This document shows positions 1-6,774 of a DNA stretch of 32,468 nucleotides, one piece after another (the first letter of the stretch is position 1; each line of letters starts with the position of its first letter). The stretch lies in assembly GCA_903866915.1 (NCBI GenBank), contig CAIPPO010000223.1, forward strand, positions 1 through 32,468. The letters run 5' to 3'. The translations under genes were made by a program, and so were the position numbers. The stretch is from an uncultured Mucilaginibacter sp. (lineage in GTDB: Bacteria; Bacteroidota; Bacteroidia; Sphingobacteriales; Sphingobacteriaceae). The notes beneath the pieces were generated by a model. The model was not told the DNA's origin. It ran no database searches and saw nothing but the letters and a program-made list of their open reading frames with translations.

Positions 1-706
1 ATACGAACGTTTATGTCGACAATTGCACCTGAAGCCAAGCGATCACGTACTCGAGATTGGAAGCGGCTGGGGGGGTAATGCCATTTATATGGCTAAAAAC
101 TATGGATGCAACGTGACCTCTTTAACCATATCGGCCGAGCAGTTGAAACTGGCCCGGGAAAGAGTAGCGGCGGAAGGTTTAAGCGATAAGATATCGATAC
201 AAATGCTGGATTACCGCAATATGGAGGGCCAGTTTGACAAGATCGTTTCGGTGGAGATGCTGGAAGCAGTAGGCCACAAATACCTCGATGTTTATTTTAA
301 AAAATGTCAGGATCTGCTTAAAAAGAACGGCATCCTTGCTTTGCAGGTTATCACCTCACCCGATTCAAGGTATGATAGCCTGCGTAAAGGGGTAGATTGG
401 ATACAAAAGCATATTTTCCCGGGTTCATTGTTGCCCTCAGTTTCTGCAATCAACAGCGCTGTTAACCGCACCGGTGATCTTACTATGGTCGACCTGAAAG
501 ATATTGGCCTGCACTATGCGCAAACCCTTAAACTTTGGTGCGAACAATTTAACACTAACCTTAATGCTGTAAAATCATTGGGCTTTGACGATACCTTCAT
601 CCGTAAATGGAACTATTATTTATGTTACTGTGAGGCTGCATTTGCCATGCGCAATATCAACGTGATGCAGTTGGTGTATGCAAGGCCGAATAATTTGGGG
701 CGTTAG
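1..706 (+). CDS. Cyclopropane-fatty-acyl-phospholipid synthase family methyltransferase, C-terminal part
   Basis: The frame is open to the left edge: codons from base 2 read [20 protein letters not shown] without a stop, so the true start lies outside the window. The visible part has the SAM-binding motif I ([10 protein letters not shown]) followed by a class I methyltransferase core. The pattern '[16 protein letters not shown]' and the later '[17 protein letters not shown]' stretch are typical of CFA synthases, which transfer a methylene group from S-adenosylmethionine to double bonds of phospholipid acyl chains at the membrane surface. The C-terminus ([19 protein letters not shown]) is also family-like, so only the N-terminal lipid-binding part is missing. 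A leucine codon at 23 is an internal residue, not a start. A related SAM methyltransferase of mycolate-modifying type is possible but less likely. Confidence 0.85.
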   Translation, partial: YERLCRQLHLKPSDHVLEIGSGWGGNAIYMAKNYGCNVTSLTISAEQLKLARERVAAEGLSDKISIQMLDYRNMEGQFDKIVSVEMLEAVGHKYLDVYFKKCQDLLKKNGILALQVITSPDSRYDSLRKGVDWIQKHIFPGSLLPSVSAINSAVNRTGDLTMVDLKDIGLHYAQTLKLWCEQFNTNLNAVKSLGFDDTFIRKWNYYLCYCEAAFAMRNINVMQLVYARPNNLGR

Positions 707-728
707 TTGTAGTAGTTGTATTGGGGAT

Positions 729-2072
729 TTATTTTTGCCGTTCCTCTTTAAACCTGCTGAAAAATAGCAAGGCCACTAAACATAGTACAAACCCGCAGAT
801 ACCGTTTAGCCTCAATCCCTGATCGTGCCCACGGTTGATGCCGTAAATGGTTAGGAAGGCGAACAAAGCAAAGCCAAAGGTCTGCCCCATTTTAACAAAG
901 AAATATTTTACAGCGAAGAACATACCTTCCCGGTTTTCTCCGGTTTCGAGGGCATCTTGCTGGGCAATTTCGGCTAATATAGCATTGGGCAATATCCCGA
1001 GGGCGGCCAACGGAAAAGCAGTACCGAGCGCCAGAGCAAATGCCTGAGTTTTGGATGAAAATGGAAATTTTCCCAGAAAATAGATCATTACAAAGATCAG
1101 ACTTAACATAGCGAATGCAATCAGCACTAAGGGTTTCTTACCTATCTTATTTGAAAGGTAGTTGATCAAAGGGTAGAAAAACAGGGAAGACAAAACCATC
1201 ACTGCCATCAATTCACCGCCTATCGATTCATCCAGTTTCAATAATACGGTAACGAAATAAAGCAGACCGCTTGAAACGATACTCAGCGATATATAAAAAG
1301 TAAAATCAGACACCAGGTAAAATTTAAAATTGGGGTTCCTGAAGGTTTGCCTTATGGCCTGCATAATCGGCAAATGCGCAGGACGGCTGGCTGTATATTT
1401 TCGCTCATCGATAGATAAGATTGGTATCAGCATAAATATACCTGCCAACACACAAAGTCCCCAGATGGTGTATTGCAGCGCAGCAACGCGGTCGGCTATG
1501 TGAAAAATACTTTGTACCAGGTCGGCATCATTATTCACGAGGGCAGCGATGATGATACCTAACACAAACCCCGCCTGCTGAAACGAGGAAAGTTTTACCT
1601 TGGCTGCACTGTCCGGCGCCATTTCAGGCAGTAGTGCATTATAGGGGATGATATAACTGGTTACCCCCATAAAAAATAAGGCCATCGTCACGCCTAGCCA
1701 AAGCGCATTGTTGGTACTGATACCTTTTACAGGTGGATAAAATATCAGGCAACAAAAAATAACCGCCGGTATGATCGCCCATTTCATGAAAGGAGTACGC
1801 CGCCCTCTTAAATTTTTACTTCGGTCGCTCAATGAAGCGATAAAAGGATCATAAAAGGCATCGATCATTCTACCCGAAACATCGACGATCGACAGCAGGT
1901 TGATGGCATTAAAAAGCAATAATTGTGGCACTAGTTGTGTAAGCCCGGTATTAGACGGCGGCAGGTAAAAGTAATGCACCATTACAATCACCAGGTTTGA
2001 CATGATGCTCCAGCCAACCATACCGGAGGCATAGGCAATTTGTTTTCCTAAGGTGAGTTTGGCGGCAGACAT
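729..2072 (-). CDS. MFS transporter, GPH (glycoside-pentoside-hexuronide:cation symporter) family
   Basis: About 447 residues with roughly twelve hydrophobic segments. The N-terminal part matches the GPH/MelB-like family: 'KQIAYASGMVGWSIMSN' in helix 1 and 'SGRMIDAFYDPFIASLSDR' followed by 'RGRRTPFMKW' in the helix 2-3 region, where MelB relatives carry the cation-binding aspartates and the conserved RxGRRxP loop. Members import sugars or sugar acids with Na+ or H+ across the inner membrane; the substrate cannot be read from sequence. I start at the ATG at 2072 (MSAAKLTLG) because the longer frame begins with TTG at 2081. It converges with the methyltransferase gene, with only 22 bases between them. 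No catabolic gene adjoins it, so its pathway is unknown. Confidence 0.85.
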   Translation of the reverse strand: MSAAKLTLGKQIAYASGMVGWSIMSNLVIVMVHYFYLPPSNTGLTQLVPQLLLFNAINLLSIVDVSGRMIDAFYDPFIASLSDRSKNLRGRRTPFMKWAIIPAVIFCCLIFYPPVKGISTNNALWLGVTMALFFMGVTSYIIPYNALLPEMAPDSAAKVKLSSFQQAGFVLGIIIAALVNNDADLVQSIFHIADRVAALQYTIWGLCVLAGIFMLIPILSIDERKYTASRPAHLPIMQAIRQTFRNPNFKFYLVSDFTFYISLSIVSSGLLYFVTVLLKLDESIGGELMAVMVLSSLFFYPLINYLSNKIGKKPLVLIAFAMLSLIFVMIYFLGKFPFSSKTQAFALALGTAFPLAALGILPNAILAEIAQQDALETGENREGMFFAVKYFFVKMGQTFGFALFAFLTIYGINRGHDQGLRLNGICGFVLCLVALLFFSRFKEERQK

Positions 2073-2190
2073 GGTATGCAAGATGCGGAAAAATGTCTGA
2101 ATAGGTGAGGGGTGTTAGTTATCAGTTTTGTGGTGTTAGTTATTTGGCGACATTTAAGACGTTTAGGTAAAGCTGTTTGCGCTTCAGCGT

Positions 2191-2217
2191 AATCAAATGA
2201 ATCAAACGAATCAAAAG
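2191..2217 (+). repeat. Three tandem copies of a 9-mer AATCAAANG
   Basis: AATCAAATG, AATCAAACG and AATCAAAAG follow each other without spacer in the 313-nt gap between the symporter and the molybdoenzyme gene. The rest of the gap holds the dispersed repeat at 2240-2300 and no gene that I can support. Confidence 0.6.
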
Positions 2218-2239
2218 TTCAGACAATTGCCGCCTACTT

Positions 2240-2300
2240 CCTTGCGATTGCCACGTCGCCCCTCACCGCGCAATCCTCTCCCGACTCCTCGCAATGACAG
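2240..2300 (-). repeat. Dispersed intergenic repeat, diverged inverted copy
   Basis: Read on the minus strand this stretch starts CTGTCATTGCGAGG and ends GACGTGGCAATCGCAAGG. These are the two ends of the 47-nt repeats at 21567 and 22675, but here with an unrelated, longer middle. It is intergenic like the other copies. The family resembles short palindromic repeats scattered in many genomes; its function is unknown. Confidence 0.65.
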
Positions 2301-2385
2301 AGTTTTTTAGGCATCCCTCAATCCTTTTCCCGATGGCTATCCGGACTAATGAATCAGCGGTTCAGACAAAATTACCCAATCCCCA

Positions 2386-3159
2386 TTAAAGCCCTGAATA
2401 ATAGTCATACCCCAGCTCGGCCCAATAATCGTGGGGGCGCGTATTGCTGAAGGTGATATTGCCTATGCGTTTCAGGTTTTTGATGCCGTATTTAACCGGG
2501 ATAATGAGCCTGAGCGGCTGCCCATGTCTGCCTGGTAGCGACTTTTCATTCATTTCGTATGCAAGTAGTGTTTGCGGATGCAGGGCACTTGGCATATCAA
2601 TACCAACATAATATTTCTGGTCGGGTGTTTCCATGCCTACAAAATCCATTTTCGCTTCTTCTTCCAAACCAAAATGTTTGATAAAATCGGCAAATTTCAA
2701 TCCTCCCCAATGTGATATCTGGTCCCAGCCTTCAACGCATTTAAAATCGTAGATGATTTCAGTTTTTGGCAGCTGTTTGATCTGATCAAGCGATATTTTC
2801 AAAACCTGTCCATTCTTTTTAGTTACCTGCAGGGTCCATTGTTCAGGAGGTAAAACACCTTCGGTCCCGATATCGCTGTTGAACCGCACTTTTTTTGCGG
2901 CCATTTCTTTAGGATAGGTTTTTACCAGGTGACTCTCGTTGAAAGCCAGGCGGCGGAAAAATATTTCAGTTTTATTTAAAGCTTTGCGCAAAGGTGCGTG
3001 GGCACCACTGGTAATGCCGGGTACTTCATTGGGCGATTTGTACAACCAGCGCCATGCTCCTACAGCACCGGCCACATAAACGCCAAAAAGACCGAAAGAA
3101 ATGAAAGTTCTGCGCCTTATTTGCTGGTCAACGGTTGTTTCTTTTTCAGGCTTATTCAT
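2386..3159 (-). CDS. MsrP-like molybdopterin-dependent oxidoreductase (sulfite oxidase fold), Tat-type anchor
   Basis: A 257-residue protein with a single molybdenum-cofactor domain of the sulfite oxidase/MsrP superfamily. Residues 15-20 read R-R-R-T-F-I ahead of a hydrophobic stretch (21-36), a twin-arginine signal or anchor, as expected for a cofactor-loaded exported enzyme. C141 in 'FKCVEGW' is the expected molybdenum ligand; a CVE-W motif is closer to MsrP (YedY) than to sulfite oxidases. MsrP reduces methionine sulfoxide in periplasmic proteins. I choose the ATG at 3159, which overlaps the end of the upstream cytochrome gene by 8 bases; an ATG at 3198 would overlap by 47. Translational coupling to the cytochrome suggests that cytochrome supplies electrons. 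It is third in a likely operon with the DUF1223 gene. Sulfite oxidation instead of MetSO reduction cannot be excluded. Confidence 0.82.
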   Translation of the reverse strand: MNKPEKETTVDQQIRRRTFISFGLFGVYVAGAVGAWRWLYKSPNEVPGITSGAHAPLRKALNKTEIFFRRLAFNESHLVKTYPKEMAAKKVRFNSDIGTEGVLPPEQWTLQVTKKNGQVLKISLDQIKQLPKTEIIYDFKCVEGWDQISHWGGLKFADFIKHFGLEEEAKMDFVGMETPDQKYYVGIDMPSALHPQTLLAYEMNEKSLPGRHGQPLRLIIPVKYGIKNLKRIGNITFSNTRPHDYWAELGYDYYSGL

Positions 3160-3844
3160 TGTCGTTGTTGGTTTCAATAGCTGGTTTAGGTTGTTCATTT
3201 TCTACTTCAAAGCCGGTTATAACCGCTCTGAAATTATTCCATCCTGCCATAATCACCTGAAAAATATGTACCAGGAAGAAGAAGACATAGCCAATAGTCA
3301 GGGCGAAATGCAATATCCTGGCAAAGTGGTATCCTCCGCATAACCAGGTGAGGTAATAAAACTGAACCGGTTTGTAAACGGCAAGACCAGTAATTACCGA
3401 CCCCAAACCCATAATGACGATGGAGGTATAGGCGATACGTTGTGCAGCGTTATATTTTCCCTGTGGTGGTGCTGTTTTACGGATATGCAGATCATGCAAT
3501 ACTACCAGCCAGGCCTCTTTGAATGAATGCTTGTTAGGTAATAAGTAATGCCATTCGCCCGAAATGATACTGTATATAATGTAGAAAAATCCGTTAAGCG
3601 TAAAGAACCACATAAAGAGGAAGTGAAAGGCCATGCCCTCCGACAACCTGTGAGGAATATTCAGCAGGTTGTAATACCAGTCGGGAAAGAACCTGAAGAA
3701 GGTATGCCCGAAAAGCGTTACCGAATACTCGTCGTTGGCCCAATAAATGAGCATCCCGCTCCAAATCATAATGGTTAGTACCGGGAAGTTGACCCAGTGT
3801 GTCCAGCGCATGATTAGCGGGTGTTTTTCTTTAATTACTTTCAC
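3152..3844 (-). CDS. Membrane b-type cytochrome (cytochrome b561/Ni-hydrogenase type), electron partner of the molybdoenzyme
   Basis: About 230 residues with four hydrophobic segments near 17-36, 72-94, 139-157 and 180-202. Histidines H16 (in RWTHW), H74, H179 and H193 lie in or beside these helices and could ligate two b hemes, the usual layout of bacterial b561/HupC-type diheme anchors. The start is GTG at 3844; the next ATG (3811) would cut off the 'KHPLIMRWTHW' lead-in typical of the family, so I keep GTG. Its end overlaps the molybdoenzyme start. The likely job is to pass quinol electrons to the exported molybdenum enzyme, replacing the MsrQ (YedZ) heme protein that serves MsrP in proteobacteria. 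That role is inferred from gene order. Confidence 0.82.
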   Translation of the reverse strand: MKVIKEKHPLIMRWTHWVNFPVLTIMIWSGMLIYWANDEYSVTLFGHTFFRFFPDWYYNLLNIPHRLSEGMAFHFLFMWFFTLNGFFYIIYSIISGEWHYLLPNKHSFKEAWLVVLHDLHIRKTAPPQGKYNAAQRIAYTSIVIMGLGSVITGLAVYKPVQFYYLTWLCGGYHFARILHFALTIGYVFFFLVHIFQVIMAGWNNFRAVITGFEVENEQPKPAIETNNDNE

Positions 3845-3915
3845 GAAGTGTACGAATTTAATAGCACGAATTTTTTCGATTCGAATGAGTACTAATATAA
3901 TTGATTTAACTGATT

Positions 3916-4701
3916 TTATTTGGTGCCATTACTGATTGTTGCCGGGAATTGGGCCCTTGTAGCACCAGTGATGGTTCCATTGCTGTTATTTTGGGTGAAA
4001 GCGATCAGTTCAAAACTTTCAGCATTGAATCCTGCAGGCGTCAAAATAGTTACCGATCCGTTGGGATTATTGCCCAGGTTAATACTTTGCAATTTACGAA
4101 CAATCTGTACATGGGATAAAGAGCGGCCTGCATTTTCACCGCGAGCCACTTTGGTCGTTGCATTTTTTTCAACCAGCGCAATAACCAGCGAAGAATTAAT
4201 GTTTTCGCCATCAGCATGGTATTGAAGGCTGATCTTTTCTGCAGCAGCTTTTACATTACTCAACACAATTTCAGTTTTTGCCTCAGTTTGTAAGCCTTTC
4301 TTCAAAGCATTCCGCAATGTTACTTCTTCAGAGCCCACAAATTCGGTCCTACCGTTTACAATAGCCTGCGGGGTGTATACTTCTGACGAATTGAGCCACC
4401 TGCTATATTGTTGTTGCCTTTGTGAATAAACCGCGTCACTAAATACATCTTTCCATCCCAGGCGATTCCAATAATCGACATGAAAAGCCAGGATGTAAAC
4501 AGGTTTGCCAAAGCTTTCTTTTTGCACACGGGAAATCAACGCATCAGCCGGGGGGCAACTCGAGCAGCCTTCCGAAGTAAACAATTCAATTACAGCGAAG
4601 CCCTGGTTGGCGCTATTAATATTCGAGTTCTTACCTGGCTTAAAAGCAGCAATAACAATGCTTGCCAGTAACAGGCCGGAAAATATTTTGAGATTTTTCA
4701 T
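3916..4701 (-). CDS. DUF1223 family secreted thioredoxin-like protein
   Basis: A 261-residue protein with an N-terminal hydrophobic stretch (about 5-20), probably a signal peptide. The family mark is 'VIELFTSEGCSSCPPADALI' with C46 and C49 in a CxxC arrangement at the start of a thioredoxin-like fold, followed by 'AFHVDYWNRLGWKD' and 'SRWLNSSEVYTPQAIVNGR', both typical of DUF1223. The biochemical role of the family is not established; an extracytoplasmic redox or disulfide function is plausible from the CxxC. It is first in a minus-strand unit with the b-type cytochrome (71-nt gap) and the MsrP-like enzyme, and directly downstream of a predicted ECF promoter at 4715-4753, so I infer that it belongs to the oxidant-response regulon of the divergent sigma factor. 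Confidence 0.85.
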   Translation of the reverse strand: MKNLKIFSGLLLASIVIAAFKPGKNSNINSANQGFAVIELFTSEGCSSCPPADALISRVQKESFGKPVYILAFHVDYWNRLGWKDVFSDAVYSQRQQQYSRWLNSSEVYTPQAIVNGRTEFVGSEEVTLRNALKKGLQTEAKTEIVLSNVKAAAEKISLQYHADGENINSSLVIALVEKNATTKVARGENAGRSLSHVQIVRKLQSINLGNNPNGSVTILTPAGFNAESFELIAFTQNNSNGTITGATRAQFPATISNGTK

Positions 4702-4714
4702 TTTTTTAGTGTGA

Positions 4715-4753
4715 ATTTACCCCTTGGTCGGATTAGCCAGCAACACCTTACAA
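4715..4753 (-). promoter_or_regulatory. Predicted ECF sigma promoter of the DUF1223-cytochrome-molybdoenzyme operon
   Basis: On the minus strand, TTGTAAGGT at 4753-4745 is followed, 15 nt after GTAAGG, by CGAC and then AAGGGGTAAAT ending at 4715, 13 nt before the start codon. Over 39 nt it aligns without gaps to the site at 5776-5814: the nine bases TTGTAAGGT are identical and the last 17 differ at one position. GTAAxx/CGAC-like boxes about 16 nt apart are typical of ECF promoters. Assignment to the neighbouring sigma factor is inferred. Confidence 0.7.
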
Positions 4754-4829
4754 TAAAGTTAAGATTTTTTTGAAAAGAGTTTGTATAATGTAAAACTCTG
4801 CTATGTATTGTATTTTTAGCAAAATGCAT

Positions 4830-4854
4830 GTAAGGATTTGAATAAATTTACGAC
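4830..4854 (+). promoter_or_regulatory. Predicted autoregulatory ECF promoter of the sigma/anti-sigma genes
   Basis: GTAAGG (4830-4835) and CGAC (4851-4854) with exactly 15 nt between them, the same boxes and spacing as the sites at 4715-4753 and 5776-5814. The leader to the sigma start at 4929 would be about 65-70 nt. Only the boxes are shared: the AAGGGGTAAAT downstream part of the other two sites is absent. Confidence 0.65.
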
Positions 4855-4928
4855 GAAAGAATGAAGCTCGAATTACACCAGGTAATTCGTGTAATTTTTG
4901 TCAAACAATTCGTGCAATAAGTGATTAT

Positions 4929-5492
4929 ATGAGTAATGAACTCGATCCGCATCATTGGGCGCAAGCCCACGCCGACTACCTGTACGCTTATACCCGTGCG
5001 CGGATTAGTGACGAAGAACTGGCGCGTGATTTGGTACAGGATACTTTCCTGGCAGCTCTCGAAAAAGTAAGGTCTTTTGAAGGGCGTAGTACGGAAAGAA
5101 CCTGGCTTACGTCCATCCTGCGTAATAAGATCATTGACCAATACCGCAAAAAATCATCGGGATTATTGGATGCTGATGTAAAGCGGGCTGAAGATGAGCA
5201 GGCTGATTTTTTTAATGCAGATGACGGTCACTGGAATAATGAGCCTGCGCCGAAGCATTTTGGCATCGATAATTACGATCCTTTGCACAGCAAGGAGTTT
5301 GATCATATATTAATGAAATGCCTTAAAAAATTGCCGGCGCTTTGGATGTCGGTATTTACAATGAAGCACCTGGATGAGGAACAAACCGATACCATTTGCA
5401 CCGAGCTGAAACTTAGCGCATCCAACTATTGGGTGATCATACACCGTGCTAAATTAAATTTGCGTGCCTGCCTTCAAAAAAATTGGATATGA
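4929..5492 (+). CDS. ECF-subfamily RNA polymerase sigma-70 factor
   Basis: A 187-residue protein with region sigma-2 near residues 20-75 ('ELARDLVQDTFLAALEKV', 'TERTWLTSILRNKIIDQYRKK') and sigma-4 at the C-terminus ('LSASNYWVIIHRAKLNLRACL', a helix-turn-helix), without regions 1.1 and 3, as in ECF sigmas. The linker between the domains is fairly long and acidic (about 80-115). It directs RNA polymerase to a small set of stress promoters. The anti-sigma gene starts one base after its stop codon. The promoter-like GTAAGG-N15-CGAC upstream implies autoregulation, and the same boxes before the DUF1223 operon and the Met/Lys-rich peptide gene define a likely regulon. The inducing signal is inferred (oxidant or reactive chlorine), not shown. 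Confidence 0.92.
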   Translation: MSNELDPHHWAQAHADYLYAYTRARISDEELARDLVQDTFLAALEKVRSFEGRSTERTWLTSILRNKIIDQYRKKSSGLLDADVKRAEDEQADFFNADDGHWNNEPAPKHFGIDNYDPLHSKEFDHILMKCLKKLPALWMSVFTMKHLDEEQTDTICTELKLSASNYWVIIHRAKLNLRACLQKNWI

Positions 5493-5493
5493 T

Positions 5494-5769
5494 ATGGGAG
5501 TATTGAGTAAAATAACGCGGAATTGTAACCATGCCACTTTTTTGATTGAAAAGAAATTGATCAAGCCCTTAAGCTTGCGCGAACGGATTTTCCTAAAAAT
5601 ACACCTGATTGGCTGCGATGCTTGCCGCTTATACCAGGAGCAAACGATCAGGATTAGCCAAATGATCAAAAACCTTTTTAAAGAATCACCAGCAGGCAAT
5701 GTTACCCTTGATGAGGTGGTGAAGAAAGAGATGCAGGACCGTATCGAAGAAAAATTGAATCAAAACTGA
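5494..5769 (+). CDS. Zinc-binding anti-sigma factor (ZAS-like), soluble
   Basis: A 91-residue protein whose ATG at 5494 lies one base after the sigma stop codon; an upstream in-frame GTG at 5464 lies inside the sigma gene and is less likely. Residues C11, H13, H37, C41 and C44 form the H-x3-C-x2-C anti-sigma zinc pattern with an upstream cysteine. There is no membrane segment, so it would act in the cytoplasm. Redox-sensing members such as RsrA release their sigma factor when these cysteines are oxidised; from memory RsrA has nearly the same residue spacing, but I could not check an alignment. The charged tail (about 55-91, helical, ending EEKLNQN) is family-atypical. I infer that it holds the ECF sigma inactive until thiol oxidation. 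Confidence 0.75.
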   Translation: MGVLSKITRNCNHATFLIEKKLIKPLSLRERIFLKIHLIGCDACRLYQEQTIRISQMIKNLFKESPAGNVTLDEVVKKEMQDRIEEKLNQN

Positions 5770-5775
5770 AATAGT

Positions 5776-5814
5776 TTGTAAGGTTTGATTTGCCCGCCCG
5801 ACAAAGGGGTAAAT
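5776..5814 (+). promoter_or_regulatory. Predicted ECF sigma promoter of the Met/Lys-rich peptide gene
   Basis: TTGTAAGGT (5776-5784), then CGAC (5799-5802) 15 nt after GTAAGG, then AAGGGGTAAAT to 5814. It aligns end to end with the minus-strand site at 4715-4753. It begins 7 nt after the anti-sigma stop codon, giving the peptide gene its own promoter with a leader of about 35 nt. Confidence 0.7.
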
Positions 5815-5843
5815 CGTTTAAAAAACCATAAAAAAACAACAGT

Positions 5844-6086
5844 ATGAAATCAACTTTTTCAAAGGCGGCAATGATCGCCATTATCGGATCTTTTTTAGCA
5901 ATTAATGTTCAGGCAGCTAGCCTAACCGGTATGGCAGCAGATACCGGAAAAATGAGCAAAATGAGCAAAATGGATAGCAAAATGGCCAAGACTGGTAAAA
6001 TGGACAGCAAGATGGACAGAAAAATGAGTAAAAAGCCTGCTAAAGCTAAAAAGGGAAAGATGGGTAAAGACACATCTAAAATGTAA
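5844..6086 (+). CDS. Small secreted Met/Lys-rich peptide, MrpX-like (MXKDX-repeat type)
   Basis: An 80-residue protein with a clear signal peptide (hydrophobic 8-22, likely cleavage after the alanines at 24-25). The mature part of about 55 residues contains 10 methionines (30, 37, 40, 43, 47, 53, 57, 61, 73, 80) and 16 lysines. Nine methionines are in K-M pairs, spaced 3-6 residues, mixed with Ser, Asp and Gly; there is no Cys, Trp or Tyr. The composition resembles 'pentapeptide MXKDX repeat' proteins and MrpX of Azospira, a periplasmic methionine-rich peptide that is oxidised by hypochlorite and regenerated by a YedY-type reductase. Here an ECF sigma pair lies directly upstream and an MsrP-like enzyme belongs to the divergent operon. 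Metal (for example copper) binding by methionines is an alternative role. Confidence 0.8.
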   Translation: MKSTFSKAAMIAIIGSFLAINVQAASLTGMAADTGKMSKMSKMDSKMAKTGKMDSKMDRKMSKKPAKAKKGKMGKDTSKM

Positions 6087-6105
6087 TTGTTTTGTTTTTA
6101 AGTCG

Positions 6106-6135
6106 GGGTGGGGTATATGCTCCGCCCTCTTTTTA
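6106..6135 (+). terminator. Rho-independent terminator after the peptide gene
   Basis: GGGTGGGG (6106-6113) pairs with CTCCGCCC (6120-6127), with two G-T wobbles and a 6-nt loop, followed by TCTTTTTAATTTT. It lies between the peptide stop codon (6086) and the peroxiredoxin start (6152), so peroxiredoxin expression would need read-through or its own promoter. Confidence 0.7.
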
Positions 6136-6151
6136 ATTTTAATAATATCCG

Positions 6152-6739
6152 ATGAAAAAACTGATACTTATGATACTGGGCCTGGCTATAATTATACAGG
6201 CCTCGGGCCAAACCGGCTTGCAAAAAGGCGAACATGCGCCCGCATTTAGTGGCATTGATAACAATAGCAAAGCAGTAGGGCTGAAAACCTTACTGAAAAA
6301 CCATAAGGCGGTAGTCCTTTTCTTTTATCGCGGACAGTGGTGCCCCTATTGCAATCAATACATCAAAAGATTACAGGATTCGCTTCAATTGCTTACCGAA
6401 GCAGGCGCCTATGTTGTTGGCGTTACACCCGAAACGGCGGAGAATGTTGGTAAAACAATAGCAAAGACGCAAGCCTCATTTTCGATCATAACTGATAAAG
6501 GATACAGGATTTTGAAAGATTATAAGGTAAATTATACAGTTGACGATAAGCTTTTGGGTAAGTTAAAAGGATATGGAGTTGACCTGGAAAAAAACAACGG
6601 TAATACAGATCATGTGCTTCCGGTACCTGCCACCTATATTATCGGCAAAAATGGCAAATTGATTTACGTGCATTTTAATGCAGATTATACCAAAAGACCA
6701 TCAGTCAGTGAATTACTGAAAGCGATAAAGGGCGTATAA
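6152..6739 (+). CDS. Secreted peroxiredoxin (AhpC/TSA family, thioredoxin fold)
   Basis: A 195-residue protein with a signal peptide (about 4-18, then GQTGLQKGEHAP). The active site is 'FFYRGQWCPYCNQ' with C64 and C67. C64 aligns with the peroxidatic cysteine of AhpC/TSA proteins, and the CxxC form is common in this 'RGxWCPYC' subgroup. Later parts ('VVGVTPETAENVGKT', 'ITDKGYRILKDYKVNYTV', 'PVPATYIIGKNGKLIYVHFNADY') fit a complete peroxiredoxin fold. It would reduce peroxides or act as a thiol reductase outside the cytoplasm. It follows the ECF sigma, anti-sigma and Met/Lys-rich peptide genes on the same strand, which suggests a shared oxidant-defence role. The hairpin at 6106-6135 makes strict co-transcription uncertain. 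It converges with modC. Confidence 0.85.
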   Translation: MKKLILMILGLAIIIQASGQTGLQKGEHAPAFSGIDNNSKAVGLKTLLKNHKAVVLFFYRGQWCPYCNQYIKRLQDSLQLLTEAGAYVVGVTPETAENVGKTIAKTQASFSIITDKGYRILKDYKVNYTVDDKLLGKLKGYGVDLEKNNGNTDHVLPVPATYIIGKNGKLIYVHFNADYTKRPSVSELLKAIKGV

Positions 6740-6774
6740 TTCAAAACTAAATGCTGAAGAATTTCGACTAAGTG

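Noticed and set aside
2386..3159. Classical sulfite oxidase/dehydrogenase as the first choice for the molybdoenzyme
   Set aside because: The CVE-W motif, the Tat-type anchor and the Met-rich peptide regulon favour the MsrP branch; not fully excluded and stated as an alternative.
6106..6127. Derivative of the ECF promoter before the peroxiredoxin gene (GGGGTATAT resembles GGGGTAAAT)
   Set aside because: It lacks GTAAGG and CGAC at the right spacing and is better explained as the stem and loop of a terminator.
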